A DNA stretch of 26,414 bases from Streptosporangiaceae bacterium (lineage in GTDB: Bacteria > Actinomycetota > Actinomycetes > Streptosporangiales > Streptosporangiaceae), in the NCBI GenBank assembly GCA_030045175.1, contig JASIBM010000330.1, positions 1 through 26,414 of the forward strand, in the 5' to 3' direction. Under the pieces are notes generated by a model. It was not told the DNA's origin, searched no databases, and was given only the letters and a program-made list of their open reading frames with translations. The position numbers and the translations under genes were made by a program. How positions within the stretch are numbered: position 1 is the first letter of the stretch; each line of letters opens with the position of its first letter. Positions 22,758 to 26,414 of this stretch are shown piece after piece.

Positions 22758-23918
22758 TTAGTCGGTGGCGAATTTGGTTTCTCTTGTGGTTGCGGACACG
22801 CTGGCTATGGCGGCGAGCACTTGCTGTACTTCTTCGTCGTACATGTCCGAATGAATCGGCAGGCAGACGTGACGCGCGCAGATTTCCTCGGCGACTGGCA
22901 GGTCGTGGCCGGGCGCGTACTGGGCCAGCACGGGCTGGCGGTGCAGCGGGAGGTCGTAGACCTCCCCGGCGAGGCGGACCTGATGCTCGGCCGCGAGCTC
23001 CTGCTTGAGCCGCGCGCGGTCGATGCCAGGCGGGAGCATCGCGATGTACTTGTAGTAATTTCCGCGCGAGCCTGCGGGCTCGGGGAGTGGCCTGAGGAAG
23101 CCCCCGTCGGCCAGCGCCGCGTCGTAGCGGCCCGCGACCTCGCGCCTGCGGGTGATGGACTGCTCCATCCGGCCCAGGTGGACCAGGCCGGTGGCCGCAT
23201 GCAGTTCGCTCAGCCGCCAGGCGTAGCCGAGGCGGATGTGATGGTTCGAGCCGAACGATCCCTTGCCCTGATCTCGGTAGATCCTGGCCTCATCGGCGAT
23301 TTCCTTCGAACCGGTGAGGATCATCCCGCCTTCGCCACTGGTCACGACCTTGGTCGGGTAGAACGAGAACGCCGCGGCCGCGCCGAACGAGCCCGCGTGC
23401 CTGCCATCGAAGGTGGCTCCGTGCGCGTGCGCCGCGTCCTCGATCAGCACCACGCCCCGCGAGTCGCACAGGCGCCTGAGCTCGTCGGCGTGCGGGGTGA
23501 TCAGACCTCCGATGTGCACGAGCACGACGGCGGCCGCGTTGGGGGTGAGCGCGTCGGCGAGCGTCGTCGGGTTCAGCGCGAAGGTGGCGGGGTCGACGTC
23601 GGCGAATACGGGGCGGGCGCCGGCGAAGATGGCGGCGGCGGCCGTGGCGTAGAACGTGTTCGAGGGTATGATCACATCTTTTCCCGCCACGCCGATGGCT
23701 CGCAACAAGATTTCGAGCGCGGCCGTGCCGCTCGAGGTGGCGACGGCGTGCGCGCCTGGGCTCGCGTGGGCAGTGGCGAATTCGTGCTCAAAGCGCTCCG
23801 TGTACGGGCCAAGAGTCAGGATGCCGCTGGTGAGAATGTCGGTTACAGCGATCGCGACCTGCTCGCGATCCTCGGGCGGAAACACTATCCGGGCGGGTTG
23901 GACTGTCCTGCCTGTCAT
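22758..23918 (-). CDS. DegT/DnrJ/EryC1/StrS-family sugar aminotransferase
   Basis: The protein is a PLP-dependent enzyme of the family that aminates keto-sugars bound to nucleotides, using glutamate or glutamine as donor. Signatures seen are GPYTERFEHEFA, ATSSGTAALEILLRA, VDPATFALNP, IEDAAHAHGA, the PLP-lysine in FYPTKVVTSGEGGMI (Lys190) and GYAWRLSELHAATGL. The 386-residue length is complete. ATG 23918 has GGGG five to eight bases upstream. It is the first gene of a three-gene minus-strand operon, followed by a sugar epimerase and a glycosyltransferase, and divergent from a NodB deacetylase. No dehydratase that would make its usual 4- or 3-keto substrate is nearby, unless the epimerase-like protein does this. 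Confidence 0.9.
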   Translation of the reverse strand: MTGRTVQPARIVFPPEDREQVAIAVTDILTSGILTLGPYTERFEHEFATAHASPGAHAVATSSGTAALEILLRAIGVAGKDVIIPSNTFYATAAAAIFAGARPVFADVDPATFALNPTTLADALTPNAAAVVLVHIGGLITPHADELRRLCDSRGVVLIEDAAHAHGATFDGRHAGSFGAAAAFSFYPTKVVTSGEGGMILTGSKEIADEARIYRDQGKGSFGSNHHIRLGYAWRLSELHAATGLVHLGRMEQSITRRREVAGRYDAALADGGFLRPLPEPAGSRGNYYKYIAMLPPGIDRARLKQELAAEHQVRLAGEVYDLPLHRQPVLAQYAPGHDLPVAEEICARHVCLPIHSDMYDEEVQQVLAAIASVSATTRETKFATD

Positions 23919-23994
23919 GACTACCCCAAGTGCTCGATCGGTGCCGCATGTCCTTTCTATCGCGAGTGCCCCACCTGGCTCTCATGCCCCCCGC

Positions 23995-24019
23995 GATGAC
24001 ATGATGACCAAATGTCATC
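23995..24019. promoter_or_regulatory. Inverted repeat over the deacetylase start codon
   Basis: GATGACAT (23995-24002) and ATGTCATC (24012-24019) are perfect 8-base arms, 9 bases apart. The right arm contains the ATG of the deacetylase. It lies in the short divergent region facing the aminotransferase operon, so it could be an operator or a translational hairpin. Confidence 0.35.
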
Positions 24020-24857
24020 CTCGGTACCGCCTCGGTCAGCTGGGCAGGCACCTGATAGGCCGGCCGGGCGCGTGGCGCTCGCGGCGGCGGGCCTCGCGGT
24101 GGCGAGCCTGGCCGTCTTCCAGGCCGGCCCGGGCGTCTGCGGGTTCGGGTCCGTCAGGCGCCGGTTCTTCCCGCAGCTCTCCGGGCTCGGCCTCGCCGAC
24201 CACGTGGCCCTGACGTTCGACGACGGGCCTGATCGCGTTGCCACGCCGATGTTCCTCGAGGTGCTGCGGGAGCGGGGAGTGCGCGCGACGTTCTTCCAGC
24301 TCGGCTGCCAGGCGCAGCTAGCGCCGCGGCTGGTAGCCGAGGTCGCGGCCGCCGGCCATGAGCTCGGCGTGCACGGCTGGGCGCACGGGTACCTGCCGTT
24401 GCGTGGTCCCGTCGGCACCTATGACGACCTCGCCAGGGCGCGGGACGCTATCGCGGCGGCGAGCGGCGTGGTGCCGAGGCTGTTCCGGCCGCCCTACGGC
24501 GTGCTGAGTTCCGGCGCGCTGCTGGCGGCGCGGCGCCTCGGGCTGACGCCCGTGCTGTGGAGCTGCTGGGGACGGGAGTGGCGGCCAGGCGCGACGCCCG
24601 CATCCGTGCTCGACACCCTGCTCAGCGACCTGGCCGGCGGCGTCACTGTGCTCCTGCACGACTCGGACTGCACCTCCCCGGCCGGCTCCTGGCAGGCCGG
24701 GCTCGGGGCGCTGCCGTCGCTGCTAGACGAGTGCGCCCGGCGTGGCCTGCGGGCTGGCCCGCTGAGCGAGCACGGCCTGCCGTGGTCTTCCGGAGAGCGA
24801 GACCATGATCACGGCGGGTTTACCGGTCTGTCTGACGAAAACCCACCACGATCATGA
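24012..24857 (+). CDS. Membrane-anchored NodB-type polysaccharide deacetylase
   Basis: NodB-domain enzymes remove acetyl groups from N-acetylated sugars in peptidoglycan, chitin-like or glycolipid substrates outside the membrane. Residues 20-40 form one hydrophobic segment, an uncleaved anchor or signal peptide. The catalytic motifs are complete: TFDDGPD (Asp70, Asp71), HGWAH (His121, His125), RPPYG (Arg159) and LLHDSD (His216). At 281 residues it is a short single-domain enzyme. The start at ATG 24012 lacks a ribosome site and overlaps an inverted repeat. It is transcribed away from the sugar aminotransferase operon, which suggests a shared control and perhaps one glycan pathway. The stop lies in a long hairpin and overlaps the stop of the next, convergent gene. 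Confidence 0.88.
   Translation: MSSSVPPRSAGQAPDRPAGRVALAAAGLAVASLAVFQAGPGVCGFGSVRRRFFPQLSGLGLADHVALTFDDGPDRVATPMFLEVLRERGVRATFFQLGCQAQLAPRLVAEVAAAGHELGVHGWAHGYLPLRGPVGTYDDLARARDAIAAASGVVPRLFRPPYGVLSSGALLAARRLGLTPVLWSCWGREWRPGATPASVLDTLLSDLAGGVTVLLHDSDCTSPAGSWQAGLGALPSLLDECARRGLRAGPLSEHGLPWSSGERDHDHGGFTGLSDENPPRS
24804..24856. terminator. 18-bp inverted repeat spanning two convergent stop codons
   Basis: CATGATCACGGCGGGTTT (24804-24821) faces AAACCCACCACGATCATG (24839-24856) across 17 bases. There are three mismatches on the plus strand, but all become G-U pairs in a minus-strand RNA. Stops of both convergent genes fall in the right arm. It probably works as a bidirectional terminator, and its outer arms match those of the repeat at 16050-16102. 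Confidence 0.6.
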
Positions 24858-25601
24858 GGCCGCGCCTGGCGGCGCGGCACCCTGGGTCGAGCGGGTGGCG
24901 CGGGGGTCGGTGGCCGACGTGACGATGGCGGCGAGCCTGTGGTTGTGGGCTCCACGCCAGTAGACCTGGCCGCAGCGGGTGCAGCGCGAGAACTCCTGGT
25001 AGGTTCGCCGGGTGCCGGGCAGCAACGCGTGGGTGACCAAGCGCTTCGGCACCGGTGACAGCGGGCCGTTGCATGCCAGGCACCTGGTCCAGGGCGCCAG
25101 CGGGGGAGCGAACCTGTCGAGCACGTCGGCAAGCTGGGCGTCCGGGCGGTCACCGCGCACGTAGGCGCCGAGCGCGAGCTTCCTGCGCCTGAGCAGGCCG
25201 CGGTCCTTTGTCAGCAAAGCGCGCCGCCCCGCGTTGGCTAGCTCGATGAGCGCGTCGTCGTCGCGGTCGTTGGAGTACGCGGTGTCGATGCCCACGAGCC
25301 GCATCCGGCGGGCCAGCCCGCCGAGGTGCACGTCGAGGATGAACCCGGCGGCCGGGAGCGGCTGAGGGCGCCGTGGCGGGCAGGCCGCCACTAGGTCACC
25401 GGCCACTGGCCGGTGCGAAGGTGGCCGCTGCTGGCCGTTGACGTGCAGTTCGCCGACCTCGGTCAGCGGGATCCCGAGTGACTCGATCACGTGGCCAAGT
25501 GATGACACGCCGTCGCATGGGAGGCGGACCACCTCGCCCCGGCGCCGTGACGCGAGGAACAGGTGCAGGTCGTCGGCTACGACGACGACCAGCCCGGTCA
25601 T
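24852..25601 (-). CDS. Mut7-C RNase-type protein with ubiquitin-like N-terminus
   Basis: The 249-residue protein pairs a small N-terminal beta-grasp (ubiquitin-like) domain, residues 1-85 with HVNGQQRPPSHRPVAGDLV, with a Mut7-C domain. That domain is a PIN-like fold thought to be an RNase. The PIN-like acidic residues are visible in FILDVHLGGLARRMR, SNDRDDDALIE and LTKDRGLLRR. The C-terminal zinc ribbon has CLAC (Cys174, Cys177) and CTRC (Cys207, Cys210). ATG 25601 fits the family start (MTGLVVVVADDLH) and has AGGTGG upstream; the frame runs on to 25688 with no conservation. It stands alone, and its RNA substrate is unknown. The stop overlaps that of the deacetylase by six bases. Confidence 0.83.
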   Translation of the reverse strand: MTGLVVVVADDLHLFLASRRRGEVVRLPCDGVSSLGHVIESLGIPLTEVGELHVNGQQRPPSHRPVAGDLVAACPPRRPQPLPAAGFILDVHLGGLARRMRLVGIDTAYSNDRDDDALIELANAGRRALLTKDRGLLRRRKLALGAYVRGDRPDAQLADVLDRFAPPLAPWTRCLACNGPLSPVPKRLVTHALLPGTRRTYQEFSRCTRCGQVYWRGAHNHRLAAIVTSATDPRATRSTQGAAPPGAAS

Positions 25602-25622
25602 GCCCACCTGACTAGCATGCCC

Positions 25623-25648
25623 GCATGCATTCCCGCCCGGATGCATGC
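25623..25648. promoter_or_regulatory. Perfect inverted repeat in a divergent promoter region
   Basis: GCATGCAT (25623-25630) and ATGCATGC (25641-25648) are perfect 8-base arms separated by 10 bases; each arm is itself partly palindromic. It lies upstream of both the Mut7-C gene and the small membrane protein gene, and may be an operator. Confidence 0.4.
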
Positions 25649-25670
25649 CCGCCTGGCAGCGGTGGCTTCC

Positions 25671-25699
25671 TTGCAGGCCCCGGGCCAATGAGATATATC
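25671..25699 (+). promoter_or_regulatory. Promoter of a leaderless transcript
   Basis: TTGCAG (25671-25676) as -35 and TATATC (25694-25699) as -10 are 17 bases apart, the best promoter match in the window. The expected start point is 25706-25708, which coincides with the GTG at 25707. No ribosome site exists, so the mRNA is probably leaderless. Confidence 0.65.
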
Positions 25700-25706
25700 T
25701 TGCTGT

Positions 25707-26075
25707 GTGACTGGGACCTCACTGAACCCGGACGACATTCGCGCGGCTGCCGAGGCGCACAGGGACCTCGGCCCCGACTACCAGTCAGCCGTTGTCGACT
25801 CTTTTATCGAGAAGGTCACCAGGGAGATCGACGCCCGCGTCGACGCCCGGCTGGAGAGCAAGTCGCAGCTCAATCAGCCCGCCGTCCGGCAGTCGCGCGA
25901 GCGCGGCCCGTTCGCACTGGCGATTATCTCCCTGGTCGCGGCCATCCCGCTCACCGGGATCGCGCTGGCAACCACCCACGACAACGGGAGCTTCGCGCTG
26001 ATCGTGATCTGGCTCGGGATCGCCGTCATCAACGTGGCCTACGCGCTGCACATGCGCAACCCGCCCCGCGGCTAG
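25707..26075 (+). CDS. Small two-helix membrane protein, function unknown
   Basis: The 122-residue protein has a soluble N-terminal half with a predicted helix (HRDLGPDYQSAVVDSFIEKV, then repeated Asp-Ala-Arg). Two membrane segments follow, at about residues 67-89 and 95-113, and the C-terminus is short and basic. I believe similar small proteins occur in other actinomycetes, but I know of no function. The GTG at 25707 fits a leaderless transcript, with the -10 box ending seven bases upstream and no ribosome site. Its TAG stop overlaps the stop of the convergent M48-like gene in a CTAG. Confidence 0.75.
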   Translation: MTGTSLNPDDIRAAAEAHRDLGPDYQSAVVDSFIEKVTREIDARVDARLESKSQLNQPAVRQSRERGPFALAIISLVAAIPLTGIALATTHDNGSFALIVIWLGIAVINVAYALHMRNPPRG

Positions 26076-26414
26076 TCGTTGTCGTCGTTGTCGTTGTCGT
26101 CGTCGTTGCCGTTGCTGCCCGAGTCGTCCCTGCGCCCGCCGCCGAACCTGTTCATCAGCCGCTCCCCGGCGCCCACGGCAGATCCCGCCACGCCGCGAAC
26201 GGCCCCGATCAGCGGATCGGCCGACCGGCTCCACGAGTCCTGGTACGACTTGGCAGCGGACTTGAACTCATCGCCGACCGAGGTGCTCCCGTCCTCGCTG
26301 CGCCTGGGGTAGTTACCGGCCAGGATCGACTCGTAGTCGCCCTCACGAGCCCAGCGGTCGAGCTCGGCGAACCGCACCACGGCGAACGGGTGCGTCGTCC
26401 CCTCCATCTGCAGC
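26072..26414 (-). CDS. C-terminus of an M48-type metalloprotease-like protein (partial)
   Basis: Only the last 114 or so residues are in the window; the gene continues beyond the right edge, and the frame is open there. The segment MEGTTHPFAVVRFAELDRWA followed by YESILAGNYPRR resembles the end of actinomycete M48/HtpX-like membrane proteases. In those, a THPFAVVR motif follows the catalytic domain. The HExxH site itself would lie outside the window. A DPLIGAVRGVAGSAV segment and a Gly/Arg-rich part come next, and the protein ends in an Asp/Asn run encoded by trinucleotide-like repeats at 26075-26115. The family call is moderate because the catalytic part is not visible. Confidence 0.65.
   Translation of the reverse strand, partial: LQMEGTTHPFAVVRFAELDRWAREGDYESILAGNYPRRSEDGSTSVGDEFKSAAKSYQDSWSRSADPLIGAVRGVAGSAVGAGERLMNRFGGGRRDDSGSNGNDDDNDNDDND

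Noticed and set aside
22530..23999. 489-residue plus-strand frame with a Cys-rich end (CPACHDYPKCS...)
   Set aside because: Almost all of it is antisense to the epimerase and aminotransferase. The Cys-rich end, which spans the divergent promoter region, has no start or ribosome site of its own.
1..26414. tRNA, rRNA, transposase or phage genes
   Set aside because: No cloverleaf-like sequence, rRNA segment, transposase motif or integrase was recognised in any frame.

Overview
The window is chromosomal DNA of a high-GC actinomycete. The evidence is the strong G/C third-position bias, GTG and TTG starts, an RNase E/G with long disordered ends, and the gene order radical SAM - radical-SAM-linked protein - rne - rplU - rpmA - obg beside mrdA-rodA, which is the Streptomyces-type arrangement. 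The style (large NB-ARC/TPR regulator, dispersed GC-rich palindromes) would fit Streptosporangiales or a neighbouring order, but I cannot name a genus from sequence alone.

Layout. 1-716 is a repeat-rich, probably non-coding block with a perfect 210-bp tandem duplication; it sits where mreD is normally found. 717-4219 is the elongation pair mrdA (PBP2) and rodA, coupled through an ATGA overlap, with 18-bp tandem repeats on both sides of the junction. 4285-8962 looks like an accessory insertion: a minus-strand XRE/NB-ARC/TPR regulator, a divergent Sfp-type phosphopantetheinyl transferase, and a phospholipase C/acid-phosphatase family phosphoesterase. 9046-17482 is the conserved core block: a radical SAM protein, its partner, RNase E/G, ribosomal proteins L21 and L27, and the GTPase Obg.

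17483-17988 has no long gene. It holds a possible two-cistron micro-operon (an 18-residue peptide, TAATG-coupled to a 64-residue Gly/Gln/Cys repeat peptide with a TTA codon). HelD/HelR-type RNA polymerase ATPase follows, then the 3' remnant of a Uma2-type endonuclease gene. A minus-strand three-gene operon (23918 down to 20708) encodes a DegT-type aminotransferase, an NDP-sugar epimerase and an MGDG-synthase-like glycosyltransferase. It is divergent from a membrane-anchored NodB polysaccharide deacetylase, and together they suggest amino-sugar glycolipid or envelope glycan modification. The end of the window has a Mut7-C RNase-type protein, a small two-helix membrane protein with a leaderless promoter, and the C-terminus of an M48-like protein.

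The most notable signals are the repeat systems and what they do to genes. A GC-rich palindrome occurs in the mrdA upstream block and inside two coding sequences. A second palindrome family, with CATGATCGYGG arms, supplies the obg start codon and the shared stop region at 24804-24856. The micro-operon upstream of helD and the aminotransferase/epimerase/glycosyltransferase cluster are the best candidates for something undescribed. All calls come from reading the sequence; no database search was run.
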